Part shown: one piece after another, positions 1 through 11,291 of the stretch
Layout: each line of letters starts with the position of its first letter
Numbering within the stretch: position 1 is the first letter of the stretch
DNA from: Henricia sp. BOLD:AAB3569
Lineage: Eukaryota; Echinodermata; Asteroidea; Spinulosida; Echinasteridae
Direction: 5' to 3'
Length of the DNA: 64,000 nt
Assembly: GCA_037783545.1 (NCBI GenBank)
Contig: JBBELK010000108.1
Location: 186,001 to 250,000 of the forward strand
The notes under the pieces: generated by a model
The model's input: the letters and a program-made list of their open reading frames with translations, nothing else
Databases searched by the model: none
What the model was told of the DNA's origin: nothing
Made by a program: the position numbers and the translations under genes

Positions 1-143
1 AGCATCGCGATGTTTGCTGATTGGAGATAAGAACTACAAGAACATATCACATGGAATATGACGTCATTGTTATCACGTGACATATGTCGTCATTATTGTG
101 TCTAATCCAAAAGACTCGTACGTCTGCGGATTTAACGTTTTAA

Positions 144-669
144 AGGCATACATCATTGGTAATCTCGAAAATCAAAAATGTTCACAGATTTACGCCTAAC
201 TTACACAATATAAACATGATGACCGTAGAAAACTTCCCCTGAAATGGTTTTGTCAGAAGTGCTAAAGTCTTTGAGAAATGAGTAAAACAATTAGTTTTCG
301 TCTCATGAGACGAAAATTCAATTCGACCCAAAACCATTTCGCCCAAGTGCAATTTCGCCCCAAACCACTTCGCCCGAGTGCCATTTCGCCCCAAATTACT
401 TTGTCCAAACACCACATCGCCCAAATCCCACTTCGCCCCAAAACCACTTCGTGCACAGGCCGTAGTTCAGGGCGAAATGGTTCAGGGCGAAGTGGTTTTG
501 GGGCGAAATGACTGCAACCCTTTTTTGACTGTTTTCTCAAAAGTTAGGCGAAGTACGGAACTGGTTTTTGCTCAGGTTGGTTTTAATCATGCATATCTTC
601 AATCACACAGGGGGGGGGGGTTGGGGGGGTAAACTATTTGTAACAGTTTACCAATCATGCCTACTATCT
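144..669 (+). mobile_element. TTAA-flanked element with CACTTCGCCCCAAAA array, copy 1
   Basis: Flanked by TTAA (140-143, 670-673). Ends AGGCATACATCATTGGTA and TACCAATCATG..ATCT form imperfect inverted repeats. The core (about 300-510) is a periodic array of CGCCC-AAAACCACTT units folding back on itself (GTTCAGGGCGAAGTGG). Other copies lie at 44283-44700 and 57126-57619. Confidence 0.75.
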
Positions 670-1194
670 TTAAACGTTGTCACTAAATCGAAAGTGAAAG
701 ATTGTTAAAATAAAATGTCATTTGCGAGGAAAAGTGGATAAGAACTTACAATCCGACCAACACTGTTTTCCCTAAAAATGGCTTATGGGCCATCAGCAAG
801 CGCACAATTATTATCTAATGACATAGAGAAATATGAGGATTTTACTTGGGAAAACTTGGACATTTTCAGCCATTGAGCATAGGTTTTGTGCGCGAGGCTT
901 TAGTTGACTAAGCTTGTACATTCGTTCATATTTGCAACGGCTAAATGTCTTTGACTTTTACGAAGTGTTCAGTGTTTACATTACCACAAATAATTTTATT
1001 TTTTTATTTACTTAATAGTATTGTTATTTCACACTGGGCCCTTAAGGATATGAGTTTCTATAACTGAGAAGGCAACCCAGTATAAATAAAACAGATAATA
1101 AATAAATAATACATTCGCTTTGAAAAATAATAGACTACTCAAAATTAAAGAAACACACTTGTCATTGTAACAGAAATTTAACAAATACTTTTGT

Positions 1195-1415
1195 GCGAAT
1201 GCCACAGTCGAACTTTTTAAGTCCCTTGTAAACGATTTAAGAAAAAGCACCTTCGGTTGACAATTTCTCCCACAAAGGTACCGTTTTACACGGAAAAAAA
1301 ACATGTGGTGTTTGTTACCATTGCTCTGAACACTTTTGGCCGGGTTTTTCTTGCCAACTCATGAAGTAAAATTGAGGGTAACTCAGTGCAAATGATGTGT
1401 TGGGGCTTAAAGGTG
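1195..1415 (+). repeat. Dispersed repeat (GTGTTTGTTACCATTG family)
   Basis: Shares GTTTGTTACCATTG, GGGTTTTTCTTG-CAACTCATGAA and GCAAATGATG blocks with 7095-7275, 10690-10870 and, inverted, 31985-32140. Class unknown. Confidence 0.6.
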
Positions 1416-1727
1416 ACTGTGATGAGATGGTCCAATATGTCACGACGCCACGGTAATTGTAAGTGAAGATAACGGTCTAATTTGATCAGTATTTCACTAT
1501 TTCTTGTAGGCCTATACCCACGACTGCAGTTGTTTTGAAAACAGGCAAATACAAAACAAAGGAAGAAAATACGTGTATCGCTATACGGGTTTTCAGCCCG
1601 CGGGACATAGAAAGTCCTATACTACAACACATGCCTCCCAGACGCGCATCTCTCCTCGTTCAATTCATTCCGTTACTTCCTGTTTGCTAAAAAATTCAAG
1701 TTTGCCGAACGGTGCTCACGTCACCGA

Positions 1728-1823
1728 TGACGTCAGAAGGAAACATTGACATCATCCCGTGACCACCTGCTCCCGAGGTTTGCAATGGTCATCGCTTGTT
1801 GCTTGCTCCGTTGCCATGGAAAC
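1728..1823. promoter_or_regulatory. CRE plus RFX X-box patch without a recognised gene
   Basis: Perfect CRE TGACGTCA at 1728-1735 and X-box-like GTTGCCATGGAAAC at 1810-1823. The surrounding 1.6-1.9 kb is richer in CG than the flanks. I see no supported open frame started here. Confidence 0.3.
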
Positions 1824-2447
1824 GGAGAAACAAAATTCACCGAGAGAGCGATTAAAACGCCCTGACGTAATACCTCAGCTTATTCTCATAACATCCTTAA
1901 GGACTAACAGAAATCTATTAGTCTCTAATCACTATAGTAATCAGTGTTACGGCATGGGAATCAAATGACAGGCTTTGGATGGAAGAGATGAAGATTGATT
2001 ATGGAGTTATTCGGAAACAATTTTAGCTCAACTGATGTCACCGTTTAAGCGTGTTGGAGGCCCCCAGTGTGGCACGGCCTCGGGGCTGCGATAGGAAATG
2101 GCACATCTCCCCCACGAGACGTGACTGCGCGAGTGATCGTGACTGCGCTGTAATGCAACGGAGTCACTAGCCGTGTGGGAAGCGATAGTCTAGTATTATA
2201 TTGGCCAGCTAGACAGCGAAATTGTGACGTTTGTCATGGTAACTGGCTCTAAACATCATGGCTGTCGGAAAAAAAGTACCATTGCAAAGGCACATGGACA
2301 CGGTTTAGTGATTTTTTGTGTAGAGCCGGCCATTGCTCTACACTTCGGCAGTCTATTGATAGCATCATAACACGCATATCTCTGAATTATAGAGGAATTT
2401 CCCATCTCAGTGCTTTATTGTGATACAATTTGGAAATGAAAAGACGC

Positions 2448-2632
2448 GTGACGTAACGGCTCAGTATCCACTTGACCAGACTAATTGTTTTGTTGCTACG
2501 TGGTGCACGCGGCAGGTGTGTATAAAGTACAGAATCAATACCGTATTCACCGTAGGAGAGAATGGCATAAAGCAACTAGACTGTTGGTTGCTAGGCAATG
2601 GCGTACATCACAAACTAACATCAACGTAGTAC
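2448..2632 (+). repeat. GTGCACGCGG dispersed repeat, copy 1
   Basis: Blocks CTTGACCAGACTAA, GTGGTGCACGCGGCAGGTGT and TTGCTAGGCAATGGCGT recur at 4287-4445, 11196-11830 (broken by two insertions), 19925-20000 and 31085-31235. Confidence 0.65.
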
Positions 2633-2649
2633 GTGACTTTCTAAACTAG

Positions 2650-2910
2650 ACTTCATTTTAATGTGAAGATATCGGGGCGCTAAATATCATGTCATCCTGC
2701 GATAGATTATCTCAGGATCTCAACATGTCGGATGGCACTTTCGGAGCTCCGTAGTCCGCGAAAACGTCATTCCTTGCCTAGTTTCCGGACAAAATGGCGG
2801 CACCCATAGTACACGGTGTCACTGCGATTGCCATTCTTTGTCAAGCTCTTATCCGATTTTCAGCGGGTTAAATTCCTTGTTCTTTGTCTAAAAATAATGT
2901 ACGAGTTACA
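2650..2910 (+). repeat. Dispersed repeat shared with 36120-36330
   Basis: Both hold TCATCCTGCGATA, CTCAGGATCTCAACA, CGAAAACGTCATTC and TTTCCGGACAAAATGGCGGC in the same order. The second copy lies in intron 17 of the J-domain gene. Confidence 0.7.
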
Positions 2911-3689
2911 ATTGGTCGATAAAACAGGATTTAATAGCTTAACTTGTAAGTCTTTGCAAAATTTTCATCGCCACTAAATCAGAAAATTAATCAAAAATTT
3001 AATAAAATTAAAAGACAACAATGTGTGTCTAATAAACGCGAGCCAGCTTAAGCAAGGGGTTAGTTTTTGTCTCCAGACACGAAAACAAGAACAATTTTAT
3101 CACCATTGTATTGACACATCGACCAGTAGATGTAGACGATAAACCTAGTAATATAACTGGTTAAACGATGTACTTTATTAACAGCAGATAAAAGGTGCCG
3201 TTATCCACATATTGAAAGTCGCACGCTAATTGATTTTTTGTTGTCCAACAACGAACAAAACCCGGGAGGCATAAAACGTAGGAGTTGGGCAATGTTATTC
3301 ACGTGGGACCAGCGCGTATACACGCGCTGTATCTATAAACAGACCCAGATAGCATTTTGGCTACCATTGTACTATATATTACGCGCAATTTACAAAATAA
3401 TATAGCAGTAACATTTATTACAAACCTGTCCAGAAGCAATTAAGGGGGTGTTAGTATAGTGCCCGCTCTCTTATCAATAAAATGTCAGTTGCAACAGGTT
3501 GCTCCTATCTTTACTCTCAAATTAACGCGCCATTACGCCCACTTTTAAAATAATGACACTAAATTCAATTTTTGTTGGATTGTGAAAAGTTCATGCTATA
3601 TTGCACTTAAAGCCGTCGTATCCCCAAGGATAGACATTGTCCTAAAGAGGGCAGAAATCCGCATAGAATCCTTATTTTACACAACGACT

Positions 3690-3860
3690 ACACACAACGC
3701 GAACGCGAATCTGACGTCAATCTGACGTCAAACATTTCGCGGCGAACATTCGCGCAGTGAAACTATAGTTCAACTTTCTGCGAATTCGCTGCGCGAAACA
3801 TTCGCTGTGACGTCATATTCGCATTCGCGTTCGGTTTCGCATGAAGTATGAATCCGGCTT
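3690..3860. mobile_element. Foldback with GCGAATATGACGTCA arms
   Basis: The arms ACGCGAACGCGAATCTGACG and CATATTCGCATTCGCGTTCG are inverted around a centre near AACTATAGTTCAAC. It abuts the next element at the TTAA of 3859-3862. Confidence 0.65.
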
Positions 3861-3862
3861 AA

Positions 3863-4165
3863 AGGCGGATTCACACTATCGCGGAAAAATCACACTGTTC
3901 CATTGGTTTGTACACAAACTGGTTTGACGCTTGTGCGCGGCCTATCGCGACGCGCAAAACGTTTTGAGCTGGGTCAAAGTTCAAATCTGTTGAACTTTGA
4001 CCGCGGTGCGCTGACCATTCCAACGCGCAGCCAATGAGGTATCAGAGAAGCCCCAAGTTATCAGAGTGGAATTTTCTATTTTGGAATAATCGGCGATTGG
4101 GAGCTCATGCAATGTGGTGAGCGCAGCGTGAAAGTGTGATTTTTCCGCGATAGTGTGTATCCGCC
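3863..4165. mobile_element. TTAA-flanked MITE, ends AGGCGGATTCACACTATCGC
   Basis: TTAA at 3859-3862 and 4166-4169. Terminal repeats AGGCGGATTCACACTATCGC and GCGATAGTGTGTATCCGCC. 303 bp, no coding capacity. The target fits Kolobok or piggyBac-type transposases. Confidence 0.85.
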
Positions 4166-4286
4166 TTAAGAGTACAGATTTTGCAATATTCACCTTTTGT
4201 GTGTAAACTTTGCACTGTAGGTATAGAGCCCCGATTTGTTCACATTCAAATAGATGTGCAGTTTAGAAAGTCGCATACTACAGTGT

Positions 4287-4445
4287 ATGCTATTATTGCT
4301 ACGTGGTGCACGCCATTGCCTAGCAATCAGCAGTCTGGATGCTTTATGCCATTTTTTCTATGAACGCGGTACTGATTCTGTACCTCACACCTACCGCGTG
4401 CAACACATGGTAACAAAATTTAGTCTGGTCGAGTGGATGTGAAAG
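4287..4445 (-). repeat. GTGCACGCGG repeat, copy 2
   Basis: Inverse of 2448-2632; contains CTACCGCGTGCAACACAT and AAATTTAGTCTGGTCGAGTG. It serves as the empty site for both insertions in the 11.2-11.8 kb copy. Confidence 0.65.
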
Positions 4446-4715
4446 GAAGTGCATGCGAAAGGAAGTACGCCAATGCATACACCAAAAAGAAACGCTATGG
4501 ATGTGAAACACACAAAGGGCTAATTTGCAATGTCCCAAAAGTTTTTAAGATAATTATGCAGTCCGTGGTTCTCCGCAAATTTGATTTTTTTTTTCTGCGA
4601 ACGAATTTTTAAAGCATTTACTTTGTTTTACCTACAAAACATCATACTTTGTATTTTAGACATCGGCAGCCCTGTAAAAAACGCCGTTTTTATACGGCCG
4701 TTTTTGCGCCTTACC

Positions 4716-4919
4716 TAGACTTGCGCAAGTCTGACTTCCCGTGTTTGGTATGTAATGCGCAGCGTACAGCGCGCCCTCTGGACTAGGAGGCCTGTCTAAT
4801 CTCTTTTATTCCGCCTCAGAAAAAAAGAAAACAGATTAGACAGGCCACTAGTCCAGAGGGCGCAATGTACGCTGCGCATTACAGACCAAACACTGGAAGT
4901 CAGACTTGGGCCAAGTCTA
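4716..4919. mobile_element. 204-bp foldback with 9-bp target duplication
   Basis: Ends TAGACTTG / CAAGTCTA; long arms include AAGTCTGACTTCC and GCGCCCTCTGGACTAG. The 9-bp repeat CGCCTTACC flanks it (4707-4715, 4920-4928). A related sequence at 34700-34720 (TTTTTGCGCCTTGTCAGACC) lacks it, like an empty site. A 9-bp duplication suggests a Mutator-like element. Confidence 0.85.
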
Positions 4920-6003
4920 CGCCTTACCTAGCCCAGGTTGAAATATTGACAGTAATTGTCCGATAACTAAGCGTTGGTCAATTTTTTTCGTTGATGTCTC
5001 ATTTGAAAGCGAACAACTTTTATCTTTCTAGAAAAATTTCAAACGCACGGACAATACATATTCAAAAGTAAAAACTTATACAATGCAGGTTATTTGAAGT
5101 ATATTTACTTACTTGCAGAAATAAGCAAATTATGATTATTTATGCTAACGTTAACCAGCCAGACACCCAGGCTATACGTATACACTGTCAACAATTGTTA
5201 TGTGGTTATAGCTCCAAAGATAACATGAATCAATATTAATCTTTGCCAGATGGTGCTGATAGAGCTGATTTTAAAGACTAATTGTATGATTGGAAAACTA
5301 TTTAAAACAGGAACAACAGCATTAGGCCTATACATACACATAACAATGTTGTTAATATCACACGATATCAACCCAGTCGCAATCTCCCATCCTGATATCT
5401 CAGGGAATTTCCACTCTGCAAAGCGACGTGACAATACCCTGAGGAAATACACGCAAATCTGTGGAGCGAGCCGGCTGTTGTCTTGAGCCAACTCACGCCC
5501 GAGTCATTTTGATGTAATTTAATCAATTTGGTCATGTTATGCCGAAAAGAAACAATTTCTATACTTTCCAGAAATTGTATTGGGTTCCGTTCCTTATGAC
5601 TGTCCCATTCCTACCAAACATTCAAACGACGAACCTTATTTACTCCGCGGTTTTTCAAATTGATAACAGGGATTCATGCTGACGAATGTAATGGAACGGA
5701 TTCCCCAGTATGCTTTAAATAGCAGCCAATCGCCGACGCGGACAACGGCCAGCGTTACCGAGTACACGTATCACATGCATATGCACGGTGTTTACAATCT
5801 GCGCGCGTTACATTTGAATGTCTGCAATCGTGCTGCAATGCACTGTAAGCGTCCTGATTGGTCCAGCAGAGGCGACAAGATTTCTGTCGCTAGTCCCACC
5901 GCCAAATGGGGCCTTTTTCAACAGGGCCACTGTACGCAGGAGTTAGGGAGTGCGTTAAAGGGGCACTGTTGCAAGAGGATGCAATCTCCGGTCTTCATCA
6001 CAA

Positions 6004-6430
6004 CTCACCCTTCGCCAACCAGCAAGAGGACGTACTGCTTACTATTGTAATCGTGCCTTCTCATACTTGGCTCCAAGACTGTGGAATAGTCTGCTGACTA
6101 ATATTCGAGAATCGAATTCGGTAGAGCGTTTTAAAAAGACTCTTAAGACGCATCTTTTTAAAGTTGCTTTTAATTGATATTGGTACCTGTAAATTCACTA
6201 ATAATCTGCATTGGCCAAATGTTTAGTCCAATCCACTCAACATTATTTGTAAGCTCTTGTGTGATCTTTGGACATGTTATTAACGTATCCCTTTTATTAC
6301 TAGAATTTTAATGTAATATTATTTATTGTTTAGACTACCTTTTATATTTTCTAATTTGTCGATAGGTTTGCAATGGGTTTTATGTATAGCGCTTTGAGGT
6401 CTTGTTAAAGATGTAAGGCGCTTTATAAGT
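6004..6430 (+). mobile_element. 5'-truncated CR1/L2-like LINE, 3' end
   Basis: 6025-6177 encodes RGRTAYYCNRAFSYLAPRLW followed by NSLLTNIRESNSVERFKKTL and KTHLF, the usual C-terminus of CR1/L2-clade ORF2 proteins, ending in TGA. The 3' UTR has the hairpin-type tail (TAGCGCTTTGAGG ... AAGGCGCTTTATAA) and runs into a TAATTATT microsatellite, as this clade does. Confidence 0.82.
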
Positions 6431-6518
6431 AATTAATTATTATTATTAAGTAATTAATTATTAAGTAATTAATTATTAAGTAATTAATTATTAAGTAATT
6501 AATTATTAAGTAATTAAT
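6428..6518 (+). repeat. TAATTAATTATTAAG microsatellite
   Basis: About six tandem copies of a 15-bp unit, TAAGTAATTAATTAT, directly after the LINE tail. Confidence 0.9.
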
Positions 6519-6649
6519 TATATTTACAATGCGTGGAACGTACATTTCAAGTGGTGGGTCCATACCTAATGTTATGTTATGCATGAATGAGCAGCATTTA
6601 AAGGTGAAATCGAGACTTTTCAAAAATTGCAAAATGCATTAAATTATTA

Positions 6650-7002
6650 CCCAATTCTTTTCACACATACAGTACAGTTTTGGTCCTCAGTATCTTGTGT
6701 AACCACCGTGATTTTGTAACACCTGATGACATCGATCATCACGCGGAGGAGACGGGTGATCCTCCGCTGCGGAAGGGTAATCCACTCCTGCAGCATCTGG
6801 GGCAAGCCCTGGAGTGTTGTTTGATCATCAGTTCTTCGATCAAAATGTCCGCTTTAGTTGATCCCACAAATGTTCTATGAGATTGAGATCTGCGGAGTTT
6901 GCTGGCCATATCATCCGGTCAGTTTCTTGAATCTCTATATAAAAGCTCATTGACAACTCTTCCCTGTGTGGACGTGCATTGTCATAAAGTGGTCGTCTGC
7001 AG
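6650..7002 (-). pseudogene. Tc1/mariner transposase remnant (DDE C-terminal half)
   Basis: The minus strand reads DNARPHREELSMSFY then WPANSADLNLIEHLWDQLKR, the last two catalytic blocks of Tc1 transposases (Asp of DNARPH, Glu of IEHLWD). I count 35 residues between them, where Tc1 usually has 34. After KRTF there is a stop and a frame change; the other frame continues with QMLQEWITLPQRRITRLLR, the family C-terminus. Clearly inactive. No terminal repeats assigned. Confidence 0.85.
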
Positions 7003-7094
7003 GGGTAGTAACGTTTGGTCGACCAGTTATTGGCAAGTCTACGACAGCTCCAAACCTGGGGGAAAATTCATGCATGGTTTTTGTGTTGAATGAA

Positions 7095-7275
7095 TGGCAA
7101 AACATTTCTGCAAACAATATTTTTAAAAACTTCAGTTGGCAATTTTTCCTATACAAAGATACCATTTTCACGTGGTATTTGTTACCATTGCATGCTATCA
7201 ACACTTTTATAGTCGGGTTTTTCTTGTCAACTCATGAAAACAAATGGGTAACTGCAAATGATGTATAATTGGGGC
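7095..7275 (+). repeat. Dispersed repeat (GTGTTTGTTACCATTG family), copy 2
   Basis: Same blocks as 1195-1415, directly beside the Tc1 remnant. Confidence 0.6.
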
Positions 7276-8200
7276 TTTATGGAAATTTTCGTTTAAATCT
7301 ATTGGTAAATGACGGAGTTATTTAAGATCCAAAGTAGGGCATGTTTTTTACACGTTGTTTATTAAACTTATCTTAAGTTTAATTATCGGTCTCATAAAAA
7401 AGATATCATCTCTGGCGGAAAAATTGCATTTGACAGTTGGAAGCACGTAGGCCTATATATATATCTTCCATTTGAAAAAGTTTCTTTGGTCAAAATTATT
7501 GATAAAACTTTGGGACATTAAAAATCCTGTACAAGGAAGTGTTATAAAATTGGCCCCTGGACACTTCGTTTGCGAATGTTTGCATATGCTCTGTATATTA
7601 TAGCAAGTGTATAGTTTCCCGGTGCAAAAAGATCCAACAAGCCACCGTATAAGGACAAGTGTATCCATGACCCTGCCAAACCGGAAAAGACTGGCCCTGG
7701 TTAACAGGAAATAATACGACAAAACTGGATTTCCTGTGACGTCCAAACAAATGTACACGTTCATTTTAATGATGTAATTGCATTAAGAAAATTAGTTTCT
7801 GTACTACAGCATGTGTGACAAACTTATAGAATCCCTTTATGCAGCAAGTATATACATGACTTACATGTTCGTATTTCCAATCAAACGAAGGCTATACACC
7901 AATCTGAGAGCCGGGGACCACCCAGTGCATGAACTGTACGTTACGTTATGCCGTCTCTTCGAATAATTTGCGCATTCTATATGTGCGTTCAGACGACCGT
8001 TGTTAACTTGTAAGTAATAGTCGTTGGTAGTGGGCACTCGTGAGTAAGCTCGTATTAAGTAGTGACCGTGTGGACGCACTTACTTACAAGTTACCAACGA
8101 CGATTTACCCACGAGAAATCTTATGAGTAGCGCGCTATACTTCGAGCGCGCACCGATACAGGCCGTGTGCGTGCTTGCGCGTCGTTGTTAAAGCACCGTG

Positions 8201-8550
8201 TAGATTGGTTCCCGATCCCTGTAGATTGGTTCGATTATTGCGAAAATTATAGGGATCGGTAAAGGGCAGCCATGACGGGCAGAATTCTGCCCGTCACGTG
8301 GTTATTATTAGTATTTTTGTTTTAGTAAGTGCGCAGATTTTGCATTGACATTTGTAACTTGGCCGTGCGTGTCGAACATATCCAATTATGTAAATAAAGT
8401 ACATTGCCTAAAGCAAAGGGCTTGGCCAATTTTTCAATATAAAAAATACAATGCGCACGCGCAAAGACGACCAATTACAGATCAAGATGAAGCGCCCTTT
8501 ACCTGTCCTTATATTCTCCTGTGTGGAATATGTGGACGGGAACCAGTCTA
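8201..8550 (+). mobile_element. 350-bp TAGACTGG element, copy 1
   Basis: Terminal repeats TAGATTGGTTCCCG / CGGGAACCAGTCTA. Flanked by AAGCACCGTG on both sides (8191-8200, 8551-8560). Nearly identical, and equal in length, to 11292-11641, so recently active. Non-autonomous. Confidence 0.9.
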
Positions 8551-8749
8551 AAGCACCGTGTTGACTTGACACGCGTCGTTGTCGAAGGTAGTGCCCGTCT
8601 GAACATGCCTTTTGTTGAAGCATGTGCGCGTGGCACACAAAACAGGCGCGTTGTGCACTATTCAATTTTAACAACAACACAAAACGCACACTTCATGACA
8701 CTGGATGCCCCAGTTATGGCGGACCGCAGGGTACATTTGCAGCGCGATA

Positions 8750-8915
8750 CTGTGGCAGAGGGTATTCCCCTACCATTGTTCCCCCATTGTGTGTCAAACA
8801 TCCGAGGAATTTCCAAGGAATTCCTCTCAGTATTTAGTACGTTAAAAGGGAAGAGTGAGTGTGTTGAGGTATATGGGCGTTAGGGGAGTCCCTTTGCCAC
8901 ATATCGTGCTGGGTG
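8750..8915 (+). mobile_element. GTGGCAGAGGGTATTCCCC element, copy 1
   Basis: Ends TGTGGCAGAGGGTAT and CTTTGCCACATATCGTGCTG are inverted. Internal CCAAGGAATTCC and GTGTTGAGGTATA blocks recur at 9025-9260 and 48221-48407. Confidence 0.7.
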
Positions 8916-9024
8916 CAGCAGGGAAGGAGTTCTTTAATAGTGAAAGGAGCCATAATAGATTAGTCCGCCCCGCGCTCCGTCATTTTATAAGGTTTTTGGC
9001 GCGCAGTCTACGTATGCAGCACTA

Positions 9025-9258
9025 TATGTGGCAGGGGTATCCCCCTACCATTGTTCCCCCATTGTGTCTCAAACATCCTACCATTGTTACCCTATTGTGT
9101 CTCAAACATCCAAGGAATTTCCAAGGAATTCCTTTCAGTTTTTAGGCCTAGGGGAGTGGGGTTGGGAGTTGGTGCGTTAACAAAAGGGAAGAGTGTGTTG
9201 AGGTATAGGGGGCGTTAGGGGGTGGGGGAGTCCATTTGCCACATATCGTGCTGGGTAA
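9025..9258 (+). mobile_element. GTGGCAGAGGGTATTCCCC element, copy 2 with internal duplication
   Basis: Same ends as copy 1; the CTACCATTGTT-CCC-ATTGTGTCTCAAACAT segment is present twice. Followed by a short CCATGGAGGAATTCCTTCC palindrome (9269-9310). Confidence 0.7.
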
Positions 9259-9582
9259 AGCAGTCTGACCATGGAGGAATTCCTTCCTCCATGGTCTAAC
9301 CATGGAGGAAGAAACAGACTAACTAAGCAAAATTTAGGAAATTAACTATAGCCACTGGGCCGTGCACCCAATTAACAACGTTAATTTCAAAGCATTAAAA
9401 TACATAAGTTATGAACAAATTGCAACCACAAATCGGACACAATTTAGATAGTGTGCCAAGTTCGTCTGTCGTCAAACTACCGCCTAACTTTCCCCGGCCT
9501 TACGCTGCGGTTTTCCCCGTCTAGTAATCCTAACCCACTGGGCTTTCCCTTTTCGCTGTCATCAATCAATGACTAAAAACAG

Positions 9583-9864
9583 TGACGTCAAAACTGGCTA
9601 TCGGAAGTAGACGACCGAGGTGGTTCAATTTGCACCAGCTGTTCCTGCGGTTTCCCCCACCGAGTCCCTATGGTGTTTCACCGATTCACGGCGCTTGTAT
9701 ACACACAGCACATGCACATGCACAATGGACTTGACCGTGAGATCCCGCACTAAGTTTTGGCAAAACATCAAGGGGGCTGCCATAGCAACGGCCGTCATGA
9801 CGTCACACCTGTTAGGCCGGGCCTGTGAAAGTATGTCACGCATGCCTGCGACTCGTGTGACGTA
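9583..9864. promoter_or_regulatory. CRE cluster with an ETS-like site, no gene recognised
   Basis: TGACGTCA at 9583-9590 and 9798-9805, TGACGTAA near 9858, and TCGGAAGTA near 9601. Promoter-like composition. The only frame (9620-9865) starts with GTG and has no recognisable product. Confidence 0.3.
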
Positions 9865-10229
9865 AGAGCAGCTATTATGCACGATGTCACAGCGCCAAGG
9901 CCAAACCGTCGGTGTGTGTTTCCAGTGTGCTGGCTTGATCAACCGAATCTAAACAGACCAAAACATTGAACTTGGGTGCCATAGTAACCGGGCGGGTTTT
10001 TTCCTTGAATTTCTTTCGCTGTAGCGGTGTGTAGCGAGTGCCGATACCCGGAAAAAGACCGGTAACTAAGTTGTCGGTGGAAAATTAAAAGAATACTTTT
10101 TTGCTTCATTATTATGAAATGAAAGTTTTTTTTCACGAAGGCCTGGAGCAACATCATTAAATGTCTCAAAGCTTAAATATCTAAATAAGAATGTTGGTAA
10201 ATTAGCTTGCATAAATTTTAGCTACGTGC

Positions 10230-10550
10230 ATGCAGCAATGCTTCGGAAAACCTTCAGAATCCGTGCATGGTTTTTGTGTGAAGTGTAATGCTTCAAGACT
10301 CGGGTAAAAACTTTGCGTTGCAGAGCATGCGAGGCACTTAACACACTTACTCCATTCTTCGGAAGGGATGTAAAGTCGATGGTCCAGTGTGTTGTGCATG
10401 TAACGCACCTAAAAGATTCCAGAGCATTCTTTCGTATAGAGTTAGGGGATACATGTATCTCTATGTTTAGGTGGAAGACACTTGTAAGCTTTATGCAATT
10501 CAGCCTACGGGCTGCGAATTGAAGTTCATTAAACCTATTAAATAAATAAA
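10230..10550 (+). mobile_element. SINE-like repeat, copy 1
   Basis: Contains CCATTCTTCGGAAGGGATGT, AAAGATTCCAGAGCATTCTT and an A-rich AAATAAATAAA tail. Related copies: 17410-17697 and 47540-47765. Confidence 0.65.
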
Positions 10551-10689
10551 TTTAAAAAAAATAAAATACAGGTGTTAAGAGTGTAACATATCTAATGAAG
10601 AATGTTGGTAAACTAGCCTGAAGAAATTTTAGCTACATAGATGCATCAATACTTCAGAAAACCTTGAAAATCTATATATGGATTTTGTG

Positions 10690-10870
10690 TACAATCACTT
10701 GTAGGCCTGCGGGATTTATTTTTAGAAATTTTGGACAGGACATTTTGGACGGAAATAAATTCATGTGGCGTTTGTTACCATTGATATCAACATTCTGAGT
10801 AAGGTTTTTCTTGCAACTCATTAAAAACAAAATTGGGTCATTGCAAATGATACATTTAATATTTTGCTAT
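10690..10870 (+). repeat. Dispersed repeat (GTGTTTGTTACCATTG family), copy 3
   Basis: Same blocks (GTGGCGTTTGTTACCATTGA, GGTTTTTCTTGCAACTCATT). It follows a degraded SINE-like copy. Confidence 0.55.
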
Positions 10871-11291
10871 TCGTGTTATAACAAGGAAATCAACAAATAG
10901 TCTCCGGAAGGACCTCGTATTATCGAGGCTGAAACCCATTAAAAGGTCGAGAGACCTGGGACAAGAATAGAATAGCCAAGGACGGCTTTATCATATTTCT
11001 ATACAGACCAAAACAATGAAAACCGACGAAGTGTTTCCATTCCGTGCGGTCTCGCTTAGTTGCCCACTGTATACAGGTCGGTGAACTGCCGGAAGTTTTC
11101 AAGCTTCGGTGGCCGCTGTTTGTCAACAGTGCACGCGATACAACAAAACAACCACATCGGACATGATCAATAAATAATACAGTTTTATACTACGCTGTTG
11201 TTGATAAATGGTGCAACGCCATTGCCTAGCAACCAACAGTCTGGTTGCTCTATCCTCAGGAATCACGGTATTGATTCTGCACAACCGCGTG

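Noticed and set aside
5676-6050. 124-codon plus-strand frame
   Set aside because: No recognisable domain and it overlaps, in another frame, the LINE coding remnant.
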